From Blasia pusilla (lineage: Eukaryota > Marchantiophyta > Marchantiopsida > Blasiales): a DNA stretch of 64,000 nt. The stretch lies in NCBI GenBank assembly GCA_050084515.1, contig CM114275.1, positions 12,834,001 through 12,898,000 of the forward strand. Direction: 5' to 3'. Below the pieces are notes generated by a model, which saw nothing but the letters and a program-made list of their open reading frames with translations, was not told the origin of the DNA and searched no databases. A program made the translations under genes and the position numbers. The stretch's first letter is position 1, and each line of letters opens with the position of its first letter. Positions 34,651-47,018 of the stretch are shown one piece after another.

Positions 34651-37600
34651 AAAAATAATAATCCGCATCCAGATGGACCGTTCAGGATCCCTATTTCAAC
34701 GATGGTCGAGGGAGACTCCGGAGTGAAATCTGTCACGCTTCTGGGGTATGGCGGTGCTCAGGAAGAATCTGGAAAGTGAACGGGTCAAGCCACTGCACAG
34801 AACTCCTATCATGTAGCAGTATTCGAAATTTGTAGAGCCACACATTCAGGAGCCCGTTTGACATACTGGACCACTAGAAGATTTGGAATTTTCGAGCTAT
34901 GGGGCGCCCCGCATGATCAAGAGTCTCTTTCCTAGTTTATCGAGTGCACCCTAAAATCAGCTTTGTGGTGTTTATCCAAGATCACGCCAGCGTTAGCTTG
35001 TTCGGAGCAGTTGGTTTTGTGCAAGAGGTTAGCTATTTCGATCTTGGGCGCATTTTTTTTGGAAGGTTTGTTCTTGGATTAGATTAGAGTTTGAACAGAG
35101 AGTTGGAAAGCAATCGAAGATTAATGGGATTGAGTAGCATGGACAGTGTTGTATGGTTTTCACTCAAGCTGAAGACACTGATTCTGCCGCTCAAGAAACT
35201 CAATTTAGAATACCGAATATGGCAACATGATTCCGATAAACCTGTTCATGGAAAAATTACCAAGGGTATATAGGCGAATATCTTCTTTCCAGCTTAGGAC
35301 ACAGGATTGTAAGGATCATCTTTCACTATCATTTGTACAGTTTGTATTTGCACATAAGAAATTTAGGTTTAGGCTACAGCGTGCATTGTTCTTCTCTTGT
35401 TAGAAAATTTGAAGCTGAATGTGAATGCTTGTAGGGTCGGGTTCAACCCAGAGAGAAAAGGATTCGTTCGCGTTTCATATTTTGGTGATCCTTGGTTTTA
35501 TTGAACAGCAGCCAAATTCGTTTGGTTTTGTAATATTCACTCTTACTATCCACCGTTATGTCGTCAAGCAGTACTGTGACTTCGTTCATCAGCAAACGCG
35601 TCTTTTTCGAGTGACAAATGTTGTTGCGTACCTACTTGTGGCCACGAGTTCGACTGTATAGTTTGCGATTGGCGTTTCACTGCATAATGTTGCGCAAATG
35701 CTGATGGATTGCGTAGGAATTGGTTCAAGTATGGTGATTCAAATCGCTGTAATGGTCCAAGTCAACTCATAGCCTTAACCAGAACGGAGGTGTGATTCGA
35801 AGAGAATGTGCGTGAGGCCTAGGGAGTAGGAGGGTACTTAATGGCACACATTTGAAAAGGAGAAAGGGGGTCTTTACGTGGAGCTAAATAGTATGAATCA
35901 ATGGGTTGTGTGTCACCTGTAATCAGCATGCCCGCGGGGTACTAAAAGTATCTTGTTCCCTACCCGCTAAACCGCAGTTGATTCGTTATGCCAAGTGAGC
36001 ATTAGGTCAGGGAATTACCTTAATTTACCACTTCTATGGGTAGAATTCTTGGACACTCTCATGTTGATGGAATGTGAACTGTGCGGACAAAGGTCAGAAA
36101 TATGTGAGGTATTTGTGATAGGTAATGAAAGATGCAGGTAATGTCCAAAGTAATCTCGCCTCAAATATGCACATCGTCTGCCGGTTGGGACCTGTGTTCA
36201 AAGCGGGTTGTGTCATGACCAGGAGGCCTCTGCATACTTGTGAATGTCTGGAGACTGCTGGAGACTAAAGCTTTTCTCGCATTTTCTAGAATGAGAATGC
36301 CAAAACTGTGCAATGTCTGTGTGGATCGTTTCTTTGTGTTCAGGGAGATTCTAGGTTCATCGAGGTGCTGGCAAAATCACAATACACAAACCGGGAGCAG
36401 CTACTGCTATCGAACCTTTACAACAGAAAATGAAGCTGAAGCGCATCTCGTAGCTTTCGTTGACTGGACTTTCTGGATGGATTGTAACGACAGCTGGACC
36501 TCTTGTCTACTTAGGAAAAGCCATGGCCTTGATTTTCAACCGCAACTTGGTCTGAAAGAGTTTGCGCGATGTTTTAACAAGTATACCGAGTATGCGTATA
36601 TCGTAGTGGTGAAAGATTGTGGCTTTTTACCTGCGACTCCAAACTCGGGCCATGAACTCTCTTTGGCTAGGCTTTCGAAGCGATGAAAGCTGTATTGGTC
36701 TTATTCACACTAAGCAAATGGAGCCCTCTGACGCCAATGTTCATGGCCACCTTACAGCGGTTTCGTTCACTTGCGTCACTCTAATCCACGATTCGAGCCG
36801 CAACAACACGTCATAAGTGAAGAATAGAGAAAATGGAAATAAGGTGAGAAACTTATTAATCTCCGAGAAGTACTGATTTTCGTGTTTGGTCTCTTTGTCA
36901 TGATGAACGACTGGAAGGCGGTGGATTGAGCTCGTCTTAGTTCATAAATGCCTCCCTCCTGCTTAAACGGTCCTTTTCTCAACGACCAACTCCTCGACCC
37001 TCAACCCAGAAGCCGTCCACTGGCTGGGATTGAGCTTTACAATTGTCAGTCCACTGGCTGATGATCAAGCTTTACAATTGTCAGTAGTGCTACTGGCCCT
37101 TTGCTTCTCAGTGTCACCGAGACAAATAGTGCTCACGAACTGATCCAAGAAAGGAGTTCGAAGAATGCAGATGGGTCAGAGTAGGATGTTAAAATTCTTC
37201 GTGATGGACCTAGGATTGGGTGACATAGCGATGGCTGGTGGAGTCGATGTACGTAACAGGGCTCGACGAAAAGGGTTAAAGATTTCCTTTCCAGCAACTA
37301 ACTCGTCCTTGTTGTGCAAAGTCGGTATCGCACTTTTTCAGGAACCGTGTCGAGTTTAACGCAGGAAAATCTGGTCCGAGACTATTGCTTCTCCTGTAGC
37401 ATCAGTCGTCTTGACATGGTACATGGGTTGGTGGATTCTCGAGCACGCTGGATAAGTGGGGCACAGATTTCCATCGACGCGACATTCACTCCACAAAACG
37501 CTCCTTCGGGCATGAATGATCTGCTTCCATGCATCGTTCATTCCTTGATCGCACTGGAAAGCCGAATTCGTAGCTGGTGTCGTAAGCTACCCTGATGTGA

Positions 37601-39030
37601 TTGCAGACCCGTCAGTGCAGACTTTATGGAGGTGGTCAAACATGTCTTATGCTGTTTTCCGAGAAGAGGAATTCAGTCAAGCCCCCTCCTGAAGTAGACG
37701 GTGGGCGTAGTCCATTCATCTCCTTCCGAGGCCGAGCGATCTGTGGCCGGATCATATGCTCCGGGCTTTTCTTGGTGCAGTAGATCGCCTCCCAAGCCCC
37801 AAGAGTAGACTATACGTAACAGCATTGGCTATTCCAGCGACAGATATGGTTGGTGGGGCTAGCTCGTTTGACTGATGTGCGTCAAGTTTGCTGCATCATT
37901 CCCTGTACGTCATAAGGATGCGCCTTAACACAATTTCAGGAGGGCCTTTCTACCGGCGGATGCTGGTGCTATGGAAAGTCGAGGCTTCAGTCGTCCGGAA
38001 AGAACTTGCGTGAGGCGTTGGACATCACTGCATTGGAGTTCGAGAGAGTCGAGCGGAACGCATCGAAGCTGGTATCCGGATGAGGACGGTTGGGGGCACA
38101 TCTCGGTCGTACCTCCAAGACGGCTTGTTCTTCTTCTTCTTCTGTGCAGCGGTGCCAGCGCAAAATTCTTCATCTTCCAGGTAGTCTATTCCCCGCGGTA
38201 CAAGACTAATTTAGAGAGCTTGAGGATGTTGTTGGCATGAGTCTATGCGTGGAGAATCATGTGCCGGTGGTTGACTGCGTCGCGTCATGTTTTACCATCG
38301 GCAGTCGTCCCTCAGGAGAAAAAAGAGAAAAATGCCTGTCAGGAAGGGACGGGCTTCTACTTCGTAAGCATGAAAGGCGTCTAGGGGACGATTGTGCGGG
38401 ACGTTTCCTGTGATGTAAGCGCAGGGCGTCCGACAAATCGCTCCGATTTCGCGCGTGTTTAGCACTCTACTTTCACCCCGAGCCACATGATTCCATCGGA
38501 TCCAAGTTCGCGCGAAGGCTGCCGTGTTCGCCCGGTGCACACACCAAATCTCCGCGCGATTTGACGTCTGCAAGACAGTCCTGTTGGTCCATGTTCATCG
38601 GGGCATTCATGCTCGGCTTCTGTCCTCACGAATCACGGCACCCGGAACGCTCTTCCTCTCAATTCTGTCGATTCTCCCGATCTCTGAGTTCGATTCTCCA
38701 GTCGCGTCTGAAGCCCTCTCGCCACGACAGGATTTCATGATTTCTTGAAACAATCTGCTCCCATTGTTGGATTTCACGACGAGAGGAGGAACGAGCGAGC
38801 TAACTCCTCAAGAAGAACCTCAACCCTAATCCGCGAAAGACAATTTGGACGAAGGAGACCGAAGCGGACGTAACCTTTCCTCGCATGAGTAGGACGATTC
38901 CGAGTTCTCATAGGTCCCGACTTCTCCTATGCTTAATTCGTGAAGTTGAATGCAGATCGTTAGGTCATCTACTAGTACGTATACTCAACACTAGATCTCG
39001 AAGTAATTTATATTACTCCGAGAGAGTGCT
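34651..39030. other. PLAC8 3' flank and unannotated intergenic DNA
   Basis: The first kilobase probably includes the PLAC8 3' UTR. A 148-residue open frame at 36240-36686 and several of 60-90 residues lack recognised motifs. A 34-bp direct tandem duplication ending 'gctttacaattgtcagt' lies at 37018-37084. Between 37 and 39 kb the sequence is GC-richer with many short chance frames. Confidence 0.35.
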
Positions 39031-39039
39031 TTCTTAATT

Positions 39040-39155
39040 TATGTTTGAATTTGTGTGCTATAATATCATTAATCCTTTCTCTTCAAAAGTAAGAAAAGTT
39101 TTTCAAACACTTTTTATTTTTCGCGTATCACACGGATACCTTACTACTATAGATC
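39040..39155. repeat. Dispersed short repeat, copy A
   Basis: The order 'gaatttgtgtgc...attaatcc-ttctcttc...cactttttatttttcgcgtatcacacggata-cttactac' matches copy B at 55805-55905. The ends resemble plant short-interspersed or MITE-type repeats. It is non-coding. Confidence 0.6.
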
Positions 39156-40900
39156 CGATACTAGCGTTCGAATTAGCGTATCGATGGATGTGATTCGATA
39201 TACCGATGTAAATTCAGGAATGGAGTTTTAGGTTAGGTGCACCCGTTTTTATTACTCTAATTTTACATGAAAAAGATGCGAGATGGTAAGGAATTCGTTG
39301 TAGGTAGGCAAGCGAGCCCCTAGAGACGCGTGTGTGGCGTTTGTTTGTTGTTTTTCAACTCAGGAAATCCTACGCGAAAGCGTTGTCCGTTTTTCTCACA
39401 TCTTGGTGATGCGAGTTGACGAGGGACAATGGTTGAGCATAGTGCAGAGTCGGGCGGCGAGTGTATCGTCGAGGGTGCAGGCGGATTTGAATACGGGTCC
39501 CTGCATCCGCATTGCATAACCCTACCCACTAACATGCCAGCATTCCACGGTGTTATGTTGGGGGCTCTGTTATTTAGTTGTAAAACTCTTAACTACTTGC
39601 CCTCCGCCCGTTGAGGTATCGGGTCTCGCAATCAATGCAAGGCCGCGGCAATTTAGGGCCTTCGATACAAAATGAAGGCGAGCATATTAATTCGATGGTG
39701 ACCAATTAGTTGGATCTATCTCGTAATTGGCTTGGTTTGTGTCATTAACAAGGAGATGGGGTATTCCAAAATTATTCCATAAGGAAGTGCCCATTCAATT
39801 GATCATCCTTCTCTTTATGTATGGAATCACTTTTTTTATTCTTTAATGAATTCGGAATCTTTGTATCAAGGACAATAAAAAATGAACTATTAAACATTTT
39901 TTTTGCTAGTATTATTATGGAAGTGCACTTATATTAATGGGTGCCTTCCCTCTTGGTGATAAATTTTTTTCGGCCTCTAATGGATTGACAAGTGTAGTTT
40001 TCCCACTTTATTGTTTTAAAATTCAAGCTTTTGTCTTCTCGAGCTAATTTTCATTCATCCGTGCAAGGGCATAGGCTAATAGTTCTCAATAACCCTTAAA
40101 CCTCATAGTGGCATGCAACAAGGTTAAATACTTTACGACAACCTTATAGTTGTGCAAAATGGGTAACTCTTCCCTTTGCAAAACAACAGGTCGCGTGTTT
40201 GCATTCGGGTGTTGCGGTTGTAGTACAAAACACTTTAAAGTACAAATCATGTTTTAAGGAATTTAATAATTGGACTATCTAAATTATCCAGCCGTTAGAA
40301 GGATGGTATGTTTGTCAATTTGGAAAGCATGTTAAACTTCTATTTTCCAAATTAAAAAAAAAATTATCTAAAATATTGATGCTGACACATGGAATTGTAT
40401 AGATAATATCAAAAGAAAACCTCCATCATGGGCATATTTTCTAAGTTAGAAGTATTCTAATTATTAGGAATATTCAAAATCTTGTAAGAGAAGTAAATTG
40501 TGCAATACAATCTTAAAATATATTATGATGGGGAGGATAGTATCTCAAATGATTGATATCTTATGACAAGTCACTTCTCCTTATATTCCACGACAAAGTA
40601 GGAGGTGAGCATCACTTACAGATAAAGACAAGATATTATCAGAGCATAGAATTGTGTGTTGTTGTCCCTATTTTAGGAGGTCATAATGAGTTGTTACCTT
40701 GGAGGTATATATATATATATATATATATTATCCTTTTCTTTCGTGTGACACTCTCTAAGGCTTTCCATTCTCTTCTATGTTCAATATACAATAAATATTT
40801 TATGTCGTGCGCATATACATTGCTACATAACATACATCGCTGTCACCGGACATACACACAAACATACAAGATCCTATGCTAACTCATGGAATACACACAA
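39156..40900. other. Intergenic sequence, AT-rich in its second half
   Basis: No recognised gene. A (TA)n tract lies at 40707-40728. Short frames around 39334-39614 overlap on both strands and have no motif. Confidence 0.35.
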
Positions 40901-41110
40901 CGAGACAAGAAGTACCAAAATATCTTCAATCGCCCTCCTAGTTGGTGGTTAGGTCCCTCTAACTCCAAATAGCCATCTATCCCTACCTACCATGACGTAC
41001 ATCTCTCGGACGCTAAGAGCAAAAAGGCCGGGTGCTCATGTGGCGCCATCGTTAGTCGCCTTCTTGTCATCCATGTCAGAGATTCAAGTCAGAATCTAGA
41101 ACTACCTACT

Positions 41111-41353
41111 CTATGTACATCTATGGCACATCCATCGTCCCCTAGGAATCCTAGTGAGAGATGGCGTCAGACATGCCATATGCCACCCTCTCGAACATCC
41201 ATCACAGACTAGATCCGCAAATAAATGCGGCTTTTGACGATAAAGTAGCAAGTACGGTGAGAAACACGCTAAGGATGTCTGCTTGTTGAATCTATATCCC
41301 ATCGCCAACCACGGAAACTGAAGGTCCCAATCTCCTAGGTGACCTCTCTCCAA
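41111..41353 (-). pseudogene. Integrase C-terminal part joined to a half-PHD-like module
   Basis: The 80-residue frame begins with a typical gypsy integrase end (FPWLAMGYRFNKQTSLACFS then PYLLLYRQKPHL). Without a stop it runs into LVCDGCSRGWHMACLTP and RGRWMCHRC. The C-x2-C, H-x2-C and C-x2-C spacing is that of the second half of a PHD finger, which binds zinc and reads histone tails. The first Cys pair was not seen, and the usual integrase C-terminal segment between the two parts appears shortened. An internal deletion may have joined them. Confidence 0.65.
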
Positions 41354-41386
41354 GCCATACTACTTACGTAATCCTCTCTTCACCAT

Positions 41387-41935
41387 CTACACAACCCTCT
41401 CCTCTAGTCTATCTGCCTCATGATGATCTTGCAAAGTGGTGCGGTGGTTGATCATCGCCTCATCACACAAGGCATGAAATTCTGCGCGAAACTGTGTGCC
41501 GTGGTCTAACAACACCTCAACTGGTGCGCCGTAATGACTCAACACTCGATCTGTGAAGACATGCGCTACTCCCTTACTTGCTTTGTCAGGCAATGCAACC
41601 AACTCTATCCACTTCGAGAAGTGTTCGACCATCACCAACACATAACGACTATGACGCTCTATCAACGGTAAAGATCTTGCAAAATCCAAACTCCATCTAT
41701 AACCTAAAGCCATGATTGGAAGTGGATGCAACTGTGGAGTTAGAGCATTGAACAATGCTCGAGCCCGATGGATCATATACCATATACCTGACAACATATT
41801 GCTGAACGTCAATCTGCTTGCCTCACCACCAATACTTTATCTAGAGCAAGGTGTACCTCTAATTCACTCCAAAATGACCCAACTTCTCGTGGGCATGACG
41901 CACCAAGCGTGCTCTCTATGAAGGATGAGGCACTA
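41387..41935 (-). pseudogene. Gypsy integrase: zinc-binding region and catalytic core, interrupted
   Basis: The zinc-binding segment RLVRHAHEKLGHFGV lies at about 41912-41866. The core follows: GYRWSLDFARSLPL with the first catalytic Asp, then YVLVMVEHFSKWIELVALP, VEVLLDHGTQFRAEF with the second Asp, and HHEADRLEERVV with the expected Glu. A stop and frame changes separate the parts. Integrase inserts the cDNA into the host chromosome; this copy is inactive. Confidence 0.85.
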
Positions 41936-42234
41936 CATGTACTCTACCATCCTCCCAAACTCACAACACATGTGTCCCCTTGCACCAAAACCGTCTGGCT
42001 CGCTGTAGGATCCGATCTTGCTCTTTAGCACCCACTATGCTCACGACGCTGTCAGTACGCAAGTACTCCAAGACCACTCCATCTTCGTGAATATCTCAGC
42101 CATCTCTCGTCTCCTCACCGGCCTCTGGATCTAAGGACTCTCCATGATACCTCGCCATTGAAGTCTCAACTCTCTGGTTCTCCATAGCCAATAACCCCAA
42201 ATAGACTGATGCGTACCATCTCTTGCTCATCCCC

Positions 42235-43277
42235 CTAGTGCCACTCGTGATCCATCTTGGTCAGCAAGGTTAGCGGCTTCGCAATCAAAATAAAACCCTT
42301 GACGTATCGTCCATAGAAGTTTGCCAATCCCATAAATGCACGAACTTGACTCACATCTGTAGGGCGTGGAATGTGTGAAATAGCCTCTATCTTTGTCTGT
42401 TGCATACCAAGGCCACCTAGGTATATCGTATGACCCAATTACTCAATCTGGTTGTAGAAGAACTTGCACTTGCCTGGATGTAGCTCCAGCCTATGTAATT
42501 GCAATCGTCGGAACACCTCCTCAATCGTGGCGCTAAAGACTACGATATCATCAATATAACACCTAGCAAAATCCAAACCTGCAAACTAATACCCCGACCA
42601 TAACAAAATTAGTACCTCAGAGGGGCTAGTGATCAAGTACAAACAGAGTTGGATGAGGCAAGCCCTCATCCAACTCTAATTTAGTTCAGATCCATGACCC
42701 TTTAAAACTCAGCGGGGGCGTTATTTAACCCAAATGGTAAGAACCGCCATTGGTACAAGCAATCCTTCCTGTGAGGATCGATGCCCCAAAATGCCGTCTT
42801 CTAATTGTCCTCCAATCTGATAGGCAGCTGATGGTATCCAGCTCAAAGATCTAACGAACTCAAGACCTTTGCATGCCAAATAGCATCAAAGATCTCCTCA
42901 GGGGTGGGCATGGCATACCTATCGAACTTCGTCTACCAATTGATAGGTCAGTATTCTCCACACATCCTCCTATCCGTCCAGTTGCCATGTACATCCTTCT
43001 TGGCGGGCATGATAGTGGCAGATGCATACTCTCCATGTAACATCTCCACTAGTCGTGCTCCAACTAAGTCCTGGCTCCTACTCTAAATCAGAGCCCTCTC
43101 CATATCACTGTACCCATAGGGTCGTTGGAAGATCTGCGTGCTGCAAGACAACTCGATGCGAATCCCTAGACCCTTCAGCGTACCCAAATCATGCATGCTA
43201 AATGCAAAATAGCTCTTATAACTCTTAAGGAATTGGTGTATCCGACGCCGCTCTCCTCGTGTGAACTTAGGTTCCAT
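42235..43277 (-). pseudogene. Gypsy reverse transcriptase with start of RNase H, multiply broken
   Basis: The start reads KSYFAFSMHDLGTLKG and IFQRPYGYSDMERALI (43277-43083). The middle is frameshifted, with WRFLPFGLN-like remnants. The catalytic box reads ARCYIDDIVVFSATIEEVFR near 42555 and is followed by LHPGKCKFFYNQIE and a stop. The next piece (42438-42235), IPRPTDVSQVRAFMGLANFY and GRYVKGF, is the RT-RNase H connection. Motif identity is clear. The enzyme is not intact. Confidence 0.88.
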
Positions 43278-43469
43278 ATTTGGCTCCTAAGTTTCCATCG
43301 TGACTACGGTAGGACTCTCGTGCGGGGATCTCGGTGCTTGCTATGGTGCAATCCTGTCTCGGACAACATAACTCGGCTGCTCCCATGGGAAAACTCACAA
43401 ATGTCGGAAAGGCTGCACGTGGCATGCCAATCCCGTTGACCACAGTCAACGATGGTCGATCATTGTGCT

Positions 43470-44150
43470 TCAGTGCCTATGATCAACAACCTGGATCCAA
43501 AATAGAATCCACCAACAAATGAGAGGGGCGCTCCACTCTCGCATAAGCCCTCCCCAATACCTCATGTGGCACCAAGTTGGTCCATCGCGGGCGATATGCC
43601 GGGAATCTACAGTCGTCGTATCCAACAACACTCCCTGGCCCATCCCTACACGCACCTGATGTGCACTTGTCACCACGCGGGACCTCGAATCGCCCAAAAT
43701 CGGCACATTCTCCAGAATGTATGCTGGAGAACGGGACTGATGCTCCTGAAAGTGTCACAAGATCCGTATCATCTCCCAAAACAACCTGGACCAAGAGTCA
43801 ACTAACCCGCTACCTTGTCCAACACTGGATTGGCCCTGACGCGGCCAACCTGCAATGACCAAATCTATGGTCCCTACCTGCTCCAAGTCCTGCGCCCCCA
43901 ACAATGAAATGTCCCTCGGTAGGGAACTCTAGTATCCGTGGATGGTGGACGCAGACAAAAAGTCAAGAAATCGGAGGCGTAATTGCGCCACATGGTGAAA
44001 TGAAGGCGCCTCGCAACATCATCAATCTCACCTACAAGTACTGCTGCACGCGCGCTCGTACTTGTAAATAGCAGCTAATCCAGTGATTATCCCTCCAAAG
44101 AGATCCAACACGCGAATACCCTCCTCTGGGATGCGCCACAAAATCGGGGT
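43470..44150 (-). pseudogene. C5 cytosine-methyltransferase-like domain inside the gypsy element
   Basis: Across several frames on the minus strand I read motif I as GIRVLDLFGGIITGLAA (about 44120-44066). Motif IV surroundings read DLVIAGWPRQGQSSVGQGSGL followed by SLFWEMIRI-like residues (about 43865-43760). Motif VI reads AYILENVPILGDSRSR (ENV at 43704-43712), and a motif-VIII-like AYRPRWTNLVP lies at about 43593-43560. Order and spacing fit a DNA cytosine methyltransferase. The catalytic Cys of PCQ is Arg here (43839-43841), and frameshifts lie between motifs, so it is inactive. The subfamily is not determined. Related captures are known from some algal and dinoflagellate retrotransposons. 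Confidence 0.8.
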
Positions 44151-44650
44151 GGTGTCCAAAGGGGTCATAATAGCACTCTTGGATACCTTGGGTTCCTGTG
44201 ACCCATCACGCTCTGGTGCAAACGCCTCACTCCACGTCGTGTGCACGTGCTCATCAGATAAACGTCGGAGCTCCTCACTCGAGCCCCATCGCGAAACCTC
44301 TCCTCCACGGAATGATGCGGCTACCATAACACTCCTCTCCCTAGAAGTGTCAGGCGCAGGGGTGTCCTCTGCATGGACATGCCCCTCAATCAAATCAGAA
44401 GGCCACGTAATGGAACTGCAAAATGTTGCTAAAGTGGCCATCTCTCCTGGCCGTCGCTCGATCACTCCACATGTGAATCGAAAGGGCAATGAACAAAGTC
44501 GTCCACCACCGGATTGCCATCTTGGTCTGTAAGACGTTGACTCCTCCCAATTATCCAGGAAAAACCCCATTGGGTACAACACTGCTCCATCAACCAAGAT
44601 CTTGGTAGGACTCTACATCGGTCACGATCGCCTGGGCTCGCACCACAGAC
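44151..44650 (-). pseudogene. Linker coding region between gag/protease and the methyltransferase
   Basis: A 189-residue frame (44597-44028) runs without interruption into motif I of the methyltransferase. Upstream of motif I it is Ser/Glu-rich, then PLDTTPILWRIPEEG just before GIRVLDLFGG. The segment has no recognised fold and may be the methyltransferase N-terminal extension of the polyprotein. Confidence 0.55.
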
Positions 44651-45901
44651 TCATATGTAGGATGCCTTGGGCAAATCCTCAGCATGACCTCTTATTGGGT
44701 GATAAACTGTGTGGTACTCGCTCCACCCAAGGATGTATGTATTGTGAATGGACAACGCTCCACATCGGCCCTCATCAAGCCCAAACCCATGAATGCCGCT
44801 TTCCCCAACAGCCCCGCTCTTGAATGTAACAAGACATGCTGCGGACAAAAAAAATCTACCTCTTGGAGTCACCAACTGGAAGATCTCTCCCCGGTTATCC
44901 AACAACACAACATCTAGAGCAACCATGGCACGCTCTATCACGGGTCTAGTGGGCATCTCTGCCATCCTAGCAGCCGCAACCTACCATGAATCTGAGGTGG
45001 ATGGCCTGAGCATCGACTCCAAGGGTAGGTCCAGAACCCATGGTGGCTACGATCTCCTCCACCATGTTGCGCTCAATGTTCTCGATGGTCGTAAAAATAT
45101 CTCTCAACGTAGGTGAGGTGTTCATAAAAAAACCCCTCCCGCACCCGTGTCCGCACGTTTCGGTCCAACATCGTATACCATGACTGGATAGCCATCGTCA
45201 CTCCCTGAGTGACGCTAATCAACCAGCGCAAGTGAGTGTAGGCCTCACGCAAACTCTCACCCAGGTGCCTCTGGAAGTCGTGGATGCTCCGCAACTTCTT
45301 AGTCCGTACCCCTTGGTAGCTCGTCCTCAACTTAGCAAAGAACTCAACCACGGGGTTGAACCTGGGACGAATCCGAATGGACGGTGCAACTGCTCCAATG
45401 CGAGTTACCCTCCTAAAACATCACTGGTGGAAGAGGAAGAAGCCTCTCCTGACTCCTCCTCCTCATTGGGAAACGACTCAGTCCATGACACATAATGTGG
45501 GTCATAGTAGAGTCTCCATGCCTCAATCTCTTGGGCATATCGGTGGGAGAACTCATGGTAATCGTCCATGGGCGCCCCCTCTAAATACTGGAACATGCCA
45601 TTCCATGCTGTAAACGGGTTGAACTATCTGAAGTTCCTAGCCCGCTGTGAGTCACACCAACTCTTAAACTATGCAATAAAGTCGTGCAACTCTATTGTGC
45701 CTATAGCATCCAAAAACCTACACGGTCGTCTATCTCATACACCCAACTGGTAGGACCACTCAATGTGTCCAGTGATGCACTAACAAACTCCTCTATACTC
45801 TCATCCTCATCTGAAGACGACACAGAAGGAGGTCGAGGCGGTCCCTCACGTGGAGACCCTTGAAACTTCGCGCCACTCAGGTCCACCACCTCGCCTCTCA
45901 A
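44651..45901 (-). pseudogene. Gypsy gag (and possibly protease) remnant
   Basis: The start MRGEVVDLSGAKFQGSP at 45901 is followed by an acidic Ser/Pro stretch, then (45596-45405) YAQEIEAWRLYYDPHYVSW. A Retrotrans_gag-like segment, VEFFAKLRTSYQGVRTKKLR and IHDFQRHLGESLREAY, lies at 45351-45073. The frame 44965-44651 downstream may be gag C-terminus or protease, but no clear D-S/T-G motif was found. Frameshifts separate the pieces. Confidence 0.7.
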
Positions 45902-45974
45902 AGTCGAGCTCCATAGCGTTTACGCGGATTGAGTCATTACTCGCGAGATTGAGAGTGATCGTGTAAGAGGGGCA

Positions 45975-47018
45975 TGAGTGTCGCGACCCTCGTAACCAAA
46001 CAAAAAAATAGGCGCCAGGCGGAACATCACAACTCAAGTGGACTCATGCTGCGATTATCGCGCTTTGGAGAGGCTTTTGGAAAGGTCTCTCGGAAAAGTC
46101 CAAGAGACGAAATGCAGAACATAGTTTTGCGTTTCATGCGTTAGTGGTCGCGACCAGGAAACCTAGACCAAACGCGATCCAAGACTTGAGGTGAGTGGAG
46201 TCTTGGAAGGTTGGTGGCCAAAGAGATGAGAACTAGTTTTGGAACACCACTAGCATTTGGGGAATTTGACTGTGTTTTGGACCATAACATTTAGCTCCAA
46301 GATGCGTTTGGGACAAATAAGAGCGCGTTGGAAAGCTTATCTTGAGACGCTTCCAACGCACTAAATATCTCAACAAATGCATGATTATAGACTGAGGTAT
46401 TGGCCAAAAATGATTGTGAGAGCAATCGGGTTGAGGGCCAATTGGAGAGGCCCGGGTGTCTTCCCCTAAAAGTAGGGAATCCCCGAGATCCCCAGAAGTA
46501 CTAGTAAGGGAGGAGTCTTTCCAAGATTTCTTGGAACGCGAATCCCCACTTTGAGCACCAAACGGCGTCTCAGAGGCACGGGATGGAACAAGAGTTTGGC
46601 GTTGGAACTCAAAACCCCAAACCTGATCCAAGGGAGTGGACTTTGTACGCCACACTTGGATTCCGACCCAAGATTCACTTTGTGCGAGTCTCGATTAGGG
46701 ACTCATTGGTTGTCCATCGGACAGTTGGAACCGCCAGGCACGAAATGCCATTTGTGGTTCTTGAGCCGACCAGAAAGTTTGTCCCAAGTCTTTCGAGACT
46801 TGCCCGTGTTGTAAACCGCGAAACATAGAAGATTGAACTTGATGAGAGACCAAGACAAGAACTCAAAAAGTTAGCCCGCTGATTGATCCAAGACCTGACT
46901 AACCAAAGTGCGTGTTTGGATGCAGATCAACGTTGAGAGCGTGACCTACTCAACGCACGCTTCCGCAACAACAAGATTAACGTTCAAAGAGAGTAGGTGT
47001 ACGACAATGAGGGTCATC
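45975..47018 (-). repeat. 5' LTR of the gypsy element
   Basis: The reverse complement matches the solo LTR at 31333-32310 throughout, including the 'gcacctactctctttgaacgttaat' start, the 'cttactagtacttctgggga' middle and the 'cactagag...gagggtcgcga' end. It precedes gag directly in element orientation. Its likely 3' end is 'gagggtcgcgacactca'. A primer-binding site could not be assigned. Confidence 0.8.

Larger units (their letters stand above)
41080..47018 (-). mobile_element. Decayed Ty3/gypsy retrotransposon carrying a C5-methyltransferase domain
   Basis: On the minus strand, in element order: LTR (about 47018-45975), gag (about 45901-44650), a cytosine-methyltransferase domain (about 44150-43470), reverse transcriptase (about 43277-42430), RNase H start (42438-42235), integrase (about 41935-41150) and a PHD-like Cys/His module. 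The RT-before-integrase order makes it Ty3/gypsy. Several frameshifts and stops interrupt the frame, so it cannot move by itself. I found no LTR at the low-coordinate end, so that end is truncated or rearranged. Its LTR family has two more copies in the window. Domains between gag and RT other than the methyltransferase (protease) were not clearly identified. Confidence 0.85.

Noticed and set aside
36240-36686. 148-residue plus-strand gene
   Set aside because: No motif, no supporting leader or splice pattern, and the codon content looks like intergenic DNA.
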